Source: Zerene cesonia
Lineage: Eukaryota; Arthropoda; Insecta; Lepidoptera; Pieridae
Length of the DNA: 64,000 nucleotides
NCBI RefSeq assembly: GCF_012273895.1
Contig: NC_052126.1
Span: 3,485,218-3,549,217 of the forward strand
Reading direction: 5' to 3'
Below, in pieces: positions 1 to 13,688 of this stretch. The translations under genes and the position numbers were made by a program. Position 1 is the stretch's first letter; the number at the start of each line of letters is the position of its first letter. A model generated the notes under the pieces. It did not search any database, was not told the origin of the DNA, and saw only the letters and a list, made by a program, of their open reading frames with translations.

Positions 1-163
1 TTAATTATGGGAAAAAATTCAGCCCCTATACTGTAACTATATGTCATGTGTCATGTATAACTATATTTCATGTATGTAATGCGGCACCTCTAAAGTTTAA
101 AAAATCGTAACGATTGGTATTCAAATAATACAATCTGCCAGCACTATCCTACTAGTCCTAATA

Positions 164-346
164 TCCTTTCTACTAATATTATAAATGCGAAAGTTTGTAA
201 GGATATGTGTGTTTGTTGCTCTTTCACACAAAGACTACTGAACCGATTGCAATGAAATTTGGTACATAGACAGCTGGACAACTGGAATAACATATAGGCA
301 ACATTTTATCCCGATATTCGATCCCGAAACCGCGGGTTGCAGCTAG
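164..346 (+). mobile_element. Helitron-like non-autonomous element (Lep1-type), copy 1
   Basis: The copy begins with a TCCTTTCTACTAATATTATA-like 5' end, has the shared core (GCGAAAGTTTGTAAGGATGTG, then ACCGATTGCAATGAAATTTGGTAC with small changes), and ends in AACCGCGG..GCAGCTAG before T. A TC start, a GC-rich 3' hairpin, a CTAG end and insertion between A and T are Helitron hallmarks. At about 180 bp it cannot code for a RepHel protein. Calling it Lep1-type is family knowledge and was not checked by a search. Confidence 0.75.
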
Positions 347-893
347 TGTTTCTATAAAACGAAGATGCTTCAAAATCAATAAACGTTGCTAAAGGAAAAT
401 GAAAATTGAATGTCAATTAATATCAGGGACCTTTATTAAAATCGAGGCAAAAGAAAAATCTTATCTATTTATACAAAGCCGATGAATTTACACAGTTTTT
501 ATCAATCGAAGACGACAATGTTGAGAAGAAACTGATTGAATCTCAAATTGCAGTTTGAAGGATATTTTAGTGCATACGACAAATCGTTGATGGTTTTTTC
601 TTATACATTTTTATTGGCAAATACATCGTCACAGTTAACAATACTATTCTAGTAGAATCGTATGAAAATTATAATTTAAGGTTTAAATTGAACACGAGCT
701 AAAAACATTGATCGATCTATCTTAAAACACATGTTTAGACTTTAAATAAATGGACAGTTGGTATCAGAAACACTTAAGATACGATACAGGTAATGTTTAA
801 CATATGTGGCGTACGCAGTGATTAAAACTAAAAAAGATTAACATTTATACAATACTTAATTATTAAATAAATAAATAAAATAAATAAATAATA

Positions 894-1092
894 CTAGCTG
901 CGCCCCGCGGTTTCACCCGCGTTAGTCCGTATCCCGTAGGAATATTGGAATAAAAGTTGCCTATATGTTATTCCTGTTGTCCAGCTATCTACGTACCAAA
1001 TTTCATTGCAACCGGTTCAGCAGTTTTTGCGTGAAAGAGCAACAAACGCACACACATCCTTACAAACTTTCGCATTTATAATATTAGCAGGA
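894..1092 (-). mobile_element. Helitron-like element (Lep1-type), copy 2
   Basis: An inverted full-length copy. It reads CTAGCTGCGCCCCGCGGTTT on the plus strand and ends in TTATAATATTAGCAGGA. The terminal hairpin (CCGCG / CGCGG around TTTCACC) is intact. It lies downstream of the chitinase gene. Confidence 0.8.
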
Positions 1093-1489
1093 TTATGACG
1101 AAATTTCAACTTAAAAGTAATTTTTTGTGTAATTGGGAACTCGATGTAAACCGCTTCTACAGCAATCTTCATAGTCGACAGTAATCATTAATAATAATTA
1201 TGCCTTTGTGTTTGTTGAACCACGTCATCATGAGATAAAATTACTATAGAGTAATGCATCGTAAACAATGCATTAAATTATTATTTATTTATATTGACAT
1301 GACATTTTATTCACACAAAAAGTATAGAGACGTTATCTGTAAAATATAAACTGCAGAATTCAGCGGCCAATGCAGGAAATGATTGGTTGATATCTTGCAC
1401 TCTAAACACTGAGATCGCTTCTATAACTACCAACTCTTTGTCACTATCGTTACTCACACATATTTTATTAACAAAAGCCTTATTAAAAA

Positions 1490-1688
1490 CTAGCTGCGGC
1501 CCGCGGTTTCACCCGCGTAAGTTCATATCCCGTAGGAATATCGGGATAAAAATTTGCCTATATGTTATTCCAGTTGTCCAGCTGTCTACGTACCAAATTT
1601 CAAAGCAATCGGTTCAGTAGTTTTTTCGTGAATGAGCAACAAACACACACCCTCCTTACAAACTTTCGCATTTATAATATTAGAAGGA
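1490..1688 (-). mobile_element. Helitron-like element (Lep1-type), copy 3
   Basis: A second inverted full-length copy 400 bp from copy 2 and in the same orientation. The 3' CTAG and hairpin are intact, and the 5' end reads TCCTTCTAATATTATAAATG on the minus strand. The short open frame across it is repeat sequence, not a gene. Confidence 0.8.
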
Positions 1689-3176
1689 TAAAAGGATGTT
1701 CCAAGATAAAATATCGCATGCATTAAACGACATCGCAAGTAACAAGGCAAGGTACGTTAGCACCGCGTAATTTGCATTTCGCCGAGATCATTTTGAAACG
1801 TCGAGAAATCGAAATCATCGTTGGAATTGTTCCAGGCTTTATTTCCATTTGATGCTAATGTAAATGGGATGCCCTATAATATCATGTTAATTCGTCCGAT
1901 ATCTCTTTGTTGCATATTCAGATTGTGTGCACTCGAAAGCTCGGAATTATGAAGGCTCCGCATTGGCAGACCTGCTAGGATATACTCGTGTTCACGTAAC
2001 ATGTTTTGATTGCAAACAAGGCTTTTTTCGTTGTTTTTGTTAATATCATGTGGCATGATAGTCACAAAGATCGTATATATTGTAGCCAGATAATATATAA
2101 TATACATAATTCCTAATAATAATCTTAAAATATTGCAATTTAAGGCAACATTTACAGTGACACCAACTTAACTCTGAAATGGAAGGTGTCGTTACCGTCG
2201 CTTCAGTGTAAAATTTAGAACAATGTTCCGGGCATCGGTTTCAATAGCTTTAAACAATTAAAATTGGGAAAGACAGCAATAAAACACATAGAGCACTTGA
2301 AGTAGTCAACATTGTCAAGTCAATAACGAATAGATTTAATCAAAATAATTATATATACATAGAAGTGCATACTGTGAGACTGATTTGTAACTTAGGAAAG
2401 TTAAAAACAAGAAACAAAAACTGTATTTCCATGTTTTGCTCGCGCTCAATTTTATCGTAGATTTATAATAATAGAGAAGATAATATAATGTAAGGTTATA
2501 CAAAGAGATTGTTCCGATTTTGAGGCAGCCTAAGGCAAAACCATCGGATTACATTTGAACTGTCTAAAACACGAAATCGGATCAAAGTTTGATGTTAACC
2601 TTACATTTGAGGATAATGCCTTATTGGATAACAACGTTAGGTAATGTGAGCTTAATATTCTTTTATGTTACTTATCTTTTGAATCAAATGAGCCTGTCGT
2701 GATAATATATTTTGATATACTTTGGTCAGTCTTTAACGTTGCTCTTAAAGTTTCGTTAAGGACCCATCCTCAAAACATATATGTAGGTATCGACACGCAT
2801 CCATACTTGGCGCGAGCTGGCCGCTTTTTTGTAAGAAATTTCTATGCAATGCGTCCAGATCGATGTAATAAAATAACCATTAACACTACGTATTAAAAAC
2901 ACATGCGCATCAGCAAAACATGTAAAATTAGAATTAGAATTGAAAAATTGAAGTGAATATTTTTCCCGTGTTTTTGATAACATTATATCTGCTTAGCGAC
3001 GGTATTATTTTACAAATAAAGGTATGTAAATGGTAGTAGGAACATGATCCTTGAATCTAGTAAAGACTAAATAGAACGGTGGCTTATTTATTTTGTAACA
3101 TAGGCATCTTGTGCGTCATACTCATTCATTTGTATTTTATATGGCCCGTCATAAGTTACTTTAAAAAGATGTATTT
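1689..3176. other. Intergenic, downstream of chitinase
   Basis: AT-rich sequence with no supported gene. Short open frames of 60-77 codons occur on both strands at 1.9-3.3 kb but match no family I recognise and show no splice logic. The 3' UTR of the chitinase gene probably occupies the part next to 3176. Confidence 0.5.
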
Positions 3177-6100
3177 TTATACTGTACAGGAAACCGCGTA
3201 AGGATAATTGCAAGACATCATTTCTTGGTCCCAATACAGGTTTGCCGGGCAGCTGAAGTAGTTTGGAAAGAATGAGCCATCTAAGTTTTGTATGCAGACG
3301 TAAAATGATCCACAATCCTTTGGATTTGGGAACATTCCAGCTGATTTACAGGTAAAATCATTTTTGGGAGTTGTTGGAGCTGAAAACAACGATAGGGTTA
3401 TAGCAAGAAAAATAAAAAGGGAATAGACTTAAATTTTAGGTACTATTTTTAAGTATTAAAGGGCAAACACATAAAACTGTTCACGCGCCGCTCAAGCAGA
3501 AATTTACGATATGTATCGAAAGCTGGAATATTTGTTAGGGAGTTAGTTATACGATGTTTTTCATTACACTGATTTTATAAAGAGACTTACGTTCAATTAT
3601 AAATAAACAAATTTAGTACGTTTGTATGCATGAATTAAAACCCTTTATTGGCACTGAAGATACCATCAAAACACAAACACTTAACGCAAAAGGCATAAAG
3701 GCGACCTTATCGCTTAAAGACCAATCTTTTGAAGAAAACGTGATGTCGATTATTAACTTTTGAATAATGACTGAATATATAACAGAAAACAATGAAGAAA
3801 CTCAAAAATTACTGCACTGACTCTGAATTTAAAAAAAATTACTGTTTATTTTTATTTACGCTGTATAAATACTATGTTCATATAAATCATATTATCGCTG
3901 TTCATTGTTCTATATGTATATATTTTTTGTTTTTATCTATTTTCAATTGAAGTGGGTTCTTGTATGACTCAAGGTTGACAACTATATCATTGTCAAGTTC
4001 GTTCAATAGCATGGAAGTAATAAAGTTTTCGTTTATGAAGTCAAATCAGTCTTTCTTTACATCTAGCAACACGAGAAACGTAAAAAAAATTATCGATTGA
4101 GTCATAATTCAAAATGTTATGTTCTAGAAAGAATACCTGAAGTTGTTGGGCTAGGAATCATAGTACTCGATGAACCCGATGACGTAACAGAACTAGTAGA
4201 ACTTGAACTATGTTGTGTAGTTGGCACTTGTGTGGTTACAGGATTTGATGTGGTGGAACTAGACAAAAGAGGTGTAGTTGGCACTGGTCCTACGGTAGTG
4301 CCACTAGAGTTTGAGCTAGACAGTATTCGTTTAACCGCTCTCAAAAGAGGAAAGGTTTCGTTATGACATATGCCGTGGAAATCGTCAGTTTCTATGCTCC
4401 AAATCATAACCCCAGCAATGTTCATACTTAAAGCGTATTTTGCTTTGGCAATAAGAGAATCTACATCGTCATATGAAACCCAGTTTCTGTTCTGAACAGC
4501 ATACGGGACTTTTGCCAAGCTATCCTGATATATGCTCCATTTTTGTTCACGGAGCAGACTGCAAAACTGGAAGAAATTATATTATTTATAAGAGCTGACA
4601 GTGATAATGTGAAATTAATTCTAGTACACAGTTCGAAATAAATTAATATAACTTGGTAAAACTTTACGCATACGATTCGTGACTGAACTTTATCTGTGGT
4701 ATTTACTATAGGCATAATTAGGTACTTGGATAATTACAGAAGACATTTGAAGACTAAATATATCATTACGAAGATTTTGAGTTTGTAAAGTTCAGTTATA
4801 ATAATTATTACCTTATTTTTATTACTTTAAAACAAGCTACTTGAGCTGACGTAGTTTTTTTCGAACTCTGGATTATGAAAAAAATGTTAATTAAATGTAT
4901 TCAACTACCGTACTTTAAGTCCGTTCCCCGTTTCAAAATGTATCAAAGTTCTTAATTTGTAAATGAGGTCCTTTGAGTTGTCAACTTTTGTTAGAGTTGT
5001 ACAAGTTAAGGGGCGTTTAGTTTAGAGACACTGAACTTTATCATTGAAATAAAGGGGCTTGTTTGGTACGAAGTTTAAAAAACAGCATAATTTAGCGAGC
5101 ATGACTCGCCAGCTTGATGACAATATTTCAAGTAATCCATTAAAAAGCGGTATTTTGTTTAAAATGTTGCCATGTAAATTTTAAGCCCTATGTCGCGCAG
5201 CTTAAAATCGAATTTGGCTTACCTCATTATACCCAATGTTTCCATTGGTAGCGGTGTATGGGCCAGAAATACCAGGTCCGTATGAAGGTGCTCTCACGGA
5301 ATAAACATTGGGATTTATTAATGTGAAAGTATGACCATAAAATGGTAGACCGATGACCAGTTTTTCTGGTGGAAAACCTGAACGATGTTTTGAATCAGTA
5401 TTAGTGTAAGAAAATATACTCCATTCATACGAAACAGTTTCATGAATCTAAAATTAATGAACTAAATAAATTGATATGTGTAAAATTAAATCATTAATGT
5501 ATGTAAGTCATTTATTATTGAGTTTTACATATTTTAACGGTTTTATCCTTCCTATTATCCCACTAATATTATAAATACGAAAATTTGTAAGAATGTGTAT
5601 GTGTTTGTTGCTCTTTCACGAAAAAACTACTGAACTGATTGCAATGAAATTTCGTACGTAGATAGCTGGACAACTGGAATAACATACAGGTAACTTTTTA
5701 TCTCGATATTCTTACAGGTTGCGGAATTACGCGGGTGAAACCGCGGGGCGCAGCTAGTTATGCAATATTCTGCAAATCATCTTTGTGAAATTATATAGAA
5801 AATACCTTGCGTCAACCAATATTCTACTGCGACATCCACGGTATTGAGGTTTTCTCTGATTTCGTGCTCATCACCTTCCCCCTTGTGTAGTGGTGAATTG
5901 TGCCCAGTCACTGTATCCCATGGACCATACATATCGTAAGTCATTAGCCCCAAGAGATCTAAATATCTGGTTAGTATAGAAACATGCTCTTTAACTACTG
6001 AATAAAGCTGTAAAGCTGTGCCTACCTATAATTTAGATACATACTACTAATGTGTTGATGTATATTTTAATAGTTTTAACAAGAAATTATGTATCCAGTT

Positions 6101-8168
6101 GGTAAGCCTTTCTTTAAATAAATTAAAATTAAATAGTTCTAATACATAAAAAATAAGAATAATATTGTTTGATTGACTTGTTACAAATATTTAGAAGAAA
6201 GTGAAAATATCAGATTAATAATAAATGTAGAAAGAGGTAAGTCCTATTAAAAATGAGAATTAAAAACTTACTGCGCTATAGTTGGTATATCATACGATAA
6301 GGATGCGGTGTCCCGTGTGGAAGCTACAGCAGCGCTTAATAAAAGACCATATTTGTCAAACTCTGTTCTCAATTCCTTTAGTAATTTCGTAAAGTTGTCT
6401 ATATCAGCCTTTCCATTCACGGAGTCTCTCCGGTTAGGATATTCCCAGTCAATATCAAGACCATCGAAACCATAGGTCATAATCATTTTGATTGCACTCG
6501 ATACAAAATTCTTTCTTAAGGCTGAGCTTGCTGCCATCTGGTGTAAACGAAATAAAGTTAACATTTAGGACTGTCTTTTCCTTCAATTTATTCCCAGTTA
6601 GCCATGTAAAAGCAAGCAATACTTCAAATAGAATGCAAATTTTGTGTTATAATAATGATTAAAACAACTCACAATCGAATACTTTGCTGATCCTTCGTTC
6701 CAGCCACCGACAGCTAAAATAGTTTTCAGCTTTGTGTTCGTTTGTTTCAATGCATTGAAAATACGGAAATTATCTGAAATATTTTTTTAACAATGTTGGT
6801 GAGAGCTTTCGGGTGCAGGCAGAGAGATATTTGTGTTTTGATCACTGACTAAGAATTGAATACTGCGGCTGTGGGTTTATGTTTATGATGTTAAATAAAA
6901 TTTACAACTCATAATTTCTCGAATTAAAATACCTACAGGTAAATTTTAGAATGTATCATCACAGTACATATTTCTAAAAAACCAAGAAAAGGTGTTACAC
7001 GTCGTTATTTTCATAGATATTATTTTATGTTTTAAATTAGAAGTATTATGTTTCGTTTGTTTTATTATGAAGGTTTTCCAGCTAATTTATCAGAAAACAA
7101 TATTCAAAGAGAAAAGTTAAGAAATAGCTGAAGTGAAGTTGAAAAGTTGTTGCTCGAAGCCGCGGGGTGGCCGCGAACTAACTTTGATGTAAATATTACA
7201 AAGCATAGCAACTTGATACCGTTACTATAGATCAATAGATGATATTCTAAGAAAACAAGCCAATGCCACAAATTAAATAAATGATTTAATAACAATTAAA
7301 TAAATCGCTAATAGAGATTTGCATTCATAGTAAAACATTCTCGTAAACTATATCCCAACTTTTTTTATATTTGCAGGCAACTGAGCTTACCACCGCTTTA
7401 TGGGTTAAAGGATAAGAAAATGACTGGCGATGGGAAAGAAGAAATGCATATGGAAGCGTGAGAAAGAAAACGAATCTCCGGGCAACTATACTATAACTCG
7501 ATTTAATGATGCGTTCGAAATTACTCAAAATTTAATTTAAAAGTAATAAACAATCGTCCCACTCACCTCTTCCCCAATTATCTGGTAAATCGAGGTACGG
7601 ATCCAATGAAACAACATTTCCCTGAGAATTGATTCCAACAAAAGTGTACACTAAATGTGTACAAAGATCTGCGTTGATGTTGCCAACATCAAATTTTCCA
7701 TTACCACTTCTGTATGTTGCCCACGTGCCATAGTAACAGACTATCTTTTCTGGTGAAATAACAGTAGTAATTAATAAATATGAAATGATTGCTTTGCGCT
7801 AAGAATCATAAAAATATTAATATTGTGTAGGTAGTTACACTATCGGCTGTTTTTTTGTGCAATTTTTAATAAAAAAAAAACGTATTATAAAAATGTTCCG
7901 TTGTCAACGCATTAAAAAGGACAAAAACAAACTTTTCTAGTACGGATTTTTTACATACAAAAAGAAAGGCTAAATAGGTTTCAATTTTTTCTTCCTTCAT
8001 ATCTATTGGTAAGAAAAGTGTGCGTTCTATCATTGAAATTAATTTTCTGGTTACCTGCACATTATTAAATATTTTTATGATACTTCAAATTATACTTTTG
8101 CACTCACTTTCATTGGCTGTAACAGCACCAACAAACATTAAAACAATAACCAATTGAAATACCGACAT
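3177..8168 (-). CDS. Secreted GH18 chitinase with C-terminal chitin-binding domain (8 exons)
   Basis: Endochitinase that cleaves beta-1,4-N-acetylglucosamine chains, probably secreted (gut peritrophic matrix or cuticle). Exons in coding order: 8168-8108, 7749-7567, 6773-6673, 6537-6272, 5966-5806, 5377-5223, 4566-4137, 3379-3177. The phases agree throughout and give 519 residues. Residues 1-18 form a signal peptide (MSVFQLVIVLMFVGAVTA). The GH18 barrel follows, with KIVCYYGTWA, the AVGGWNEGS strand, the intact catalytic motif FDGLDIDWEYP (last Glu is the proton donor), MTYDMYG and GVMIWSIETDD. A linker of about 75 residues rich in Ser, Thr and Pro (likely O-glycosylated) leads to a six-cysteine CBM14 domain in the last exon. 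One catalytic domain plus one CBM14 fits the usual insect chitinase size. The subgroup cannot be decided by eye; a Cht8-like midgut type or a Cht5-like moulting type are both possible. Confidence 0.93.
5558..5757 (+). mobile_element. Helitron-like element (Lep1-type) in a chitinase intron, copy 4
   Basis: A full-length copy ending in GGTGAAACCGCGGGGCGCAG then CTAG. It lies in the intron between the chitinase exons at 5806-5966 and 5223-5377. It disrupts no exon and its 3' end is about 50 bp from a splice donor. Confidence 0.8.
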
Positions 8169-10229
8169 TTCCTGTTTTTTTCCATAAACAAACTCATGAG
8201 TAACATATCCAAGTGTTTTTAAAGAAACGCCTTATCTTATTATTACACTAAGCTGTGATTGTATTGCAATGCTTTGATATCTCACCGACTGTAATGAACT
8301 TCTAGTTTTATTGATACTACACTAACAATTGTCAATTGATAAGAATAATACTGGGATTTTTATTGAGTTTAATGTATACCCGAAACCTTAAAAATATTTG
8401 CTGGTCGGGCATTTGTGGGAAATGTTTAATTTGACATTTTTAAAGTAACTTTTTTATGAAAACAAAAACGTCAGTTCCATTCGAACAGAAACACGAACAA
8501 TATTCCATATAACTTATATCGGGCAACATTGACATTGTACTCTGTGCTTAAAAACGCGGGAATTTCGGGAACATAATACGAAACATTAGGACGTTATATC
8601 ACGTAAAAACTATCAGCTGCACCCATCTAGAAAACCTATTTACATTCGCATCCAATCCGGCCTTTGACGGCTTAACCAATATCACTAGGCACACAATTTT
8701 AAAGTTACCCTCACTCGTATATAGTGGACAGGACTTTTAAACCGCACGGAATCCATTTAGCCATCACGGTGCAAATAAAAAAGTCTTGGGCGCATGTGGT
8801 AGAGACATATTTTCGACTTTCATTCGCGGAGCAGGCACACGGGCTTGTAAGTTATGACCGAAATGTGTCCAAACAAAACTGCTGCATAAAAGCTGTTGTG
8901 GGCCTAGAATTCAATTTTTGTCACGATAGACACACAAGCACTTAGCTTGTTTGGGTTTTGCACGCGATTCGCATCCATACTTACTAACTAGTATAATAAT
9001 TATAATATGACACTGCTAACAAAATGATTTAGAATCCGTTGGTTTTTTTCTTTTTATAGTGCCTTCCCCTTTGAGAGGTTGGCGATCATTAGGGCTATAT
9101 ACATTTTGAAAACCGCTGTTCTAAACAATGATTTGGTGCTTTTTCCGTTAGTTTCTGCACTTTAATACATTTTATTCGCAATATAAATTTTTTGACAATA
9201 ATTACAACGACAAAAAAACATAAAATAACATACGGAAAATTCTCAAACACCAGTTGCAAGAATTTACGCAACATGAAAACAAATCGCGTATCGATAAAAC
9301 AAATCATCGATCACTTCAATTAATTCTATTCATTGTTTTATTGCTAATACTTATCTTATCAGATTCTGTTAATCATGCATGTAATCCAGCTTCTGATTGT
9401 CATTGACTTTTGACTAAGGGAATCAAGTGGTAAAGGTAGAAATAGTGAAACATACCTTTACGAATATTATAAACTGACTGATCATAATAATCTCTGGAGC
9501 TACAGGTTCGAACTAGAAATAATTATTGTATTGGTAAGTAATTTTATTGAGACGGGCTCCACGGTTTGAGCACGACCACAAAGCGGAGCGGTATTGAAAA
9601 TATTTAAAATTATGAGAAGAGTCTCCGTACTCTAAAAGAGATGTTAACGAAGGTGCGGATGATGTACTAGAATAATAGAAATAATAATAACAACGATTTT
9701 CTTTTTTATTATAATTTAAGGCAACATTTTACTTATTAGGAATTGTAATAATTTCGAATTGACGAAAACATTTTGGGGGTTACGTGGGTCAAGTCCTTAA
9801 ACAAGCAATTTAATATCTATATAGCATGTTTTTCTGATTACAAATACTTGGAACTCTCCTGATGAGATAGAAAACCTGTAGGAGAAAGTTCTTAATAATT
9901 GATCGAAGCCACATCAATGGAAAATATTGTATTATTGGTTTAGTTTATCTATTTAATCATTGAAATTCGTAGATTGTAAGAACATAAGTTATAAAGGCAT
10001 TTAAGGTAAGAAAACACATTCAAAATTGACGGAATTTACTGCGGAAGTTTTATTTAGTTATTATTTGAATACAATAATAAATATTCACTTCTCCAAATGA
10101 CGACACACACTTACTACTCATAAGCTGCAATCCTTTCGTCTACAAATTTATTATGTCTGCCTCGTTACTTCATTACTTAACAAAATTTAAAATAATATAG
10201 CCTATATATAATCTGTTTCTAGAAAAAGT

Positions 10230-10557
10230 TCCGTTAATCTCACTCAACGTGGAAGTCAAGCACGCTTGGGCACGAATTTTGCCAGCTCCCACTGGGGAAG
10301 GTAAATAGAAGATCGTCGTACTTAGTATGTGACGACTGCTGTATTTTGTATGATAATATGGCGAAGCACCAGCCCTTTTCCTCACACTTCCCATTATAAG
10401 CTTGTATTTCCTTCGTCAATCCATGTCTTATCCCTAACCCTTTATAACCGGGCTACACATTTGCACATGAACAACCTTTACAAGTGTTCCCGGGCGATGA
10501 TGATCATTTACCAACAGATGATCCATCAGCTCAGCTGTCCGCTCTGGCATAAAAAAA
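10230..10557 (-). repeat. Dispersed repeat (RPT-H family), old inverted copy
   Basis: The plus strand shows GTCAAGCACGCTTGGGCACG near 10252 and ends near 10557 in GCTCTGGCATAAAAAAAG. Both blocks recur, inverted, in the fuller copies at 19700-20033 and 53669-54010. It is degenerate and has no coding content. Confidence 0.5.
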
Positions 10558-12039
10558 GTTAATATTCACATATTTTCTTCAAAAATTTAAAAACAACAAG
10601 ACACAGAATCCAATTAAGCAAACCGACCCCATGTCATAGAGGACACTCTATCCAGTTGAAAGAGTATAAAATTACAGCCGCGACTGCCATAGAGAAAAAT
10701 GGCGGGATATTTCAACCTTCCAATATGCTACAATCGAGACTAACAAACTATTTACAATTGGTTCTCGAACTGTTGAACATAGGAATTTCGATCGTGATTT
10801 AACATTATTCTTATTGATAGGAATTAAGCCAACCTATAACAAATCAATGAAATCAGAAAATGAAGTAAATATATTGTTGCTATAGCCGCATCTAATCATT
10901 TGGTAACACATATTTATTAATTTATGCTTTATTGCTCTGGATCGATTGCAAATTTGCTTGGGTAACATTATTAGAAAAATCATTTTGTATCATTGTTTTT
11001 TGTTTTAAGTTCGTTTATCGGGGTTTTGAGTTAAAAAATAAAATTGTTCTACTAACTAGTCAAGGAAGCAATTTAAACCTTCAACTTCACAATGAAAAAA
11101 TCATAAATATTTACAAGCGTAGATTCAAAAGTTTCAAAGAAAATCTAAAGTGATAAATCTGTATTCAAGGTGTACGTTCCGTAGATGTGAGCAGTTGTAA
11201 ACTAATTTAACTTTAAGAATTAAACGCGGGTCGTAGGCTTGTTTATATACTCACTGGACTTATTGTAAACAAGGATATTACATGTCGATGTTTACATTTT
11301 TAATCATAATATAAACTGATACTCTACTGTTATCTTTGAGTTTGGTATTATCTTGGAGTTTTATCTTATTTACAATTCATTTATCAGTCTCAATATTACT
11401 AATATTATAAATTTGGGAGAAAGATGGATGATGTACCATCATATACATACGTGAAAATCAGTTATTGATTTGTATCATGCAATAATTTCCAATCTCATCT
11501 ATTATGTATTGTAAATTGATATAATTTCTTTCTAGATCTATCGATAATCTTTACAGTATTTATAAGGCAGTGTGTTATAAACGCAAAACCATTACGTAAT
11601 AATGAAATCTAAATCGTTGTTTAAAACGAAGTAATAAGTTCTTATTTGAACATTTATGAATGAACCTTTAGAACAATCTGTATTCTATCGTCATGTACAC
11701 GAACGAGAACATATGAAATAGGGATCGAGTTCGAATGATATTTGATTATTTTAATATTCTTTTCGTAGTAGGGGAGGGTGATTGTTGAAATTGTTTTGGC
11801 CAAGCGATCATTCTAACGAGAGGCTATTCCCATATTTGAATGGATGTCGGTTCTTTTTTACCGTGATTTAGATTGATTTTCTATAGTTGCAACAGTTTTT
11901 TAAAATTTGTTTCACACGTAGGTACTATATTGCTTTGTTGTTATTTTTTTAGAAAAAAAATTGTGGTACGACATTGTTTTATTAGATTTGATCAGTTTAA
12001 ATAAGAAATCTTACACTTGACTCTGACTCTGACTGATTC

Positions 12040-12235
12040 ATTATATAGTATTTTCTTGTGTTTGATTTTACGCAAGTATTACACATTTGGAAATTAAAGA
12101 TTTTTAAACGGATTTTAATCGCGATTTATTCATTATATTACGGGGAGACTGACCTTTCTGTCTCCCCGTGACCACGATCGCTGTAAAATGTTCAAAAGTT
12201 CTTTAATTTCTAAACGATTCATAATAATATGTGTT
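12040..12235. repeat. Foldback element with inverted GGGGAGACTGACC/GTCTCCCCG core
   Basis: The left arm has GCAAGTATTACACATTTGG, AAATTAAAGA and CGCGATTTATTCATTATATT. The centre is a near-palindrome (CGGGGAGACTGACCTTTCTG then TCTCCCCGTGACCACGATCG). The right arm returns to TTCTTTAATTTCTAAACG. The same family occurs at 19346, 40590 and 51115. It is a non-coding, MITE-like foldback. Confidence 0.6.
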
Positions 12236-13490
12236 ATTAATTCTTTTTATTTTCATGTTAATTCTTCTCTTATTTTTTCTCATTTCGACATCCTTCTCCA
12301 GCCAGCATGGTGGATTGTATAGCTTTATTTGTCATAAGCCTGGGTGGGTTAGATATTTTAAGTTAATCTCAGAAACCCTAAAAATCGGAAGGCCTTACTG
12401 AAGGTATTGAAACAGCTAATCCTAATTAGGTGGATATAAATACAAGCAAAAGCAAATAACACGCAATATCCATAACATAAAAGCTTCACGAGTAAACAGA
12501 AGCGAAATTTAATCTCAATATATTCCCATAATTAGCTTGTATTTGTCTAAAAATTCGTCGTATTTTGATTTTAATTAAGGATATATCATGGCCCGGGGCC
12601 GGTTCACTCGCAAATAAAGGTTATTGTACAAATTTGAATGTGGTTTTATAAAGGGCATTACAAATTCTCATTATGATGTATTCGTTTGGAATATTGTACA
12701 TTTTTTCAGTTTTTTGAGGGTGTTTAAAACATATATGAGGGAGTTTTAAAGGATTGTACTTAAAATTAAATGTAGGTACTCATATTACGTGAGTTTTCAG
12801 TGCCAATTGCTATTTCTTGATAGAGGGAGTTAACAAGTTTTCATTTATTAATTGCTTTTTATATACAATAAAACAAATAGTTTAAATTGTTTTAAACAGT
12901 ACAAAATATAACCAAATAAAAATGCCCTCAAAAGTTTTTTGAGATTCTTTACCTCGATCAGTTGGCCATACTATATAGTCTACACTTATAATATTATAAA
13001 TACAAAAGGAACTCTATCTGTTTGTCTCTTCTTTACGCTTAAACCCATAATCCTATGCATTGGCTATGTAGACAAGCTAAACGCAAAAGGCTAGTAATAA
13101 ACAAGCTGAGAGAATGACTTGAATAACTATACTAATAGAAGCTAGATTAAACCAGCTACCGAAAACCTAGATTGTTATTGAGTTGAGACAATACTATATT
13201 TTTATTACATCCCGAGAACCGGACCAGGCAGCTATTAGCAGACTTTTACCAGATTCCTTAATCCTTACGTATCGTTCTACATCCATATGGAGTTAATTGT
13301 TTATCATATTCAGAAATGTCCAATTACTTCTAAACATGTCGATTTAGAAGATTATAAAAATAATTCATATAAAAATGCTATTGTACCGCAGTACTACGAA
13401 CAATCATGGGCGAAACGCAAATTTGATTTCTTTGTCCTATTTGCTATTCCGATAATAAATAAATAAACTTAAAGCAAAGTTATTAAATAA

Positions 13491-13688
13491 CTAACTTCAC
13501 CCCGCTGTTTCACCCGCGTTAATCCGTATCCCATAGGAATATCGGGACTAAAGTTGCCTATATGTTATTCCAGTTGTCCAGCTGTCTATGTACCAAATTT
13601 CATTGCAATCGGTTCAGAAGTTTTGCGTGAAAGAGTAACAAACACACACACATCCTTACAAACTTTCGCATTTATAATATTAGTAGGA
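13491..13688 (-). mobile_element. Helitron-like element (Lep1-type), copy 5
   Basis: A full-length inverted copy whose 3' terminus has decayed from CTAG to CTAA and whose hairpin has one substitution (CCCGCTGTTTCACCCGCG). The 5' end TCCTACTAATATTATAAATG is intact on the minus strand. Confidence 0.75.

Noticed and set aside
4097..4366. 89-codon plus-strand open frame rich in Val, Glu and Leu
   Set aside because: It is the antisense of the Ser/Thr linker of the chitinase gene.
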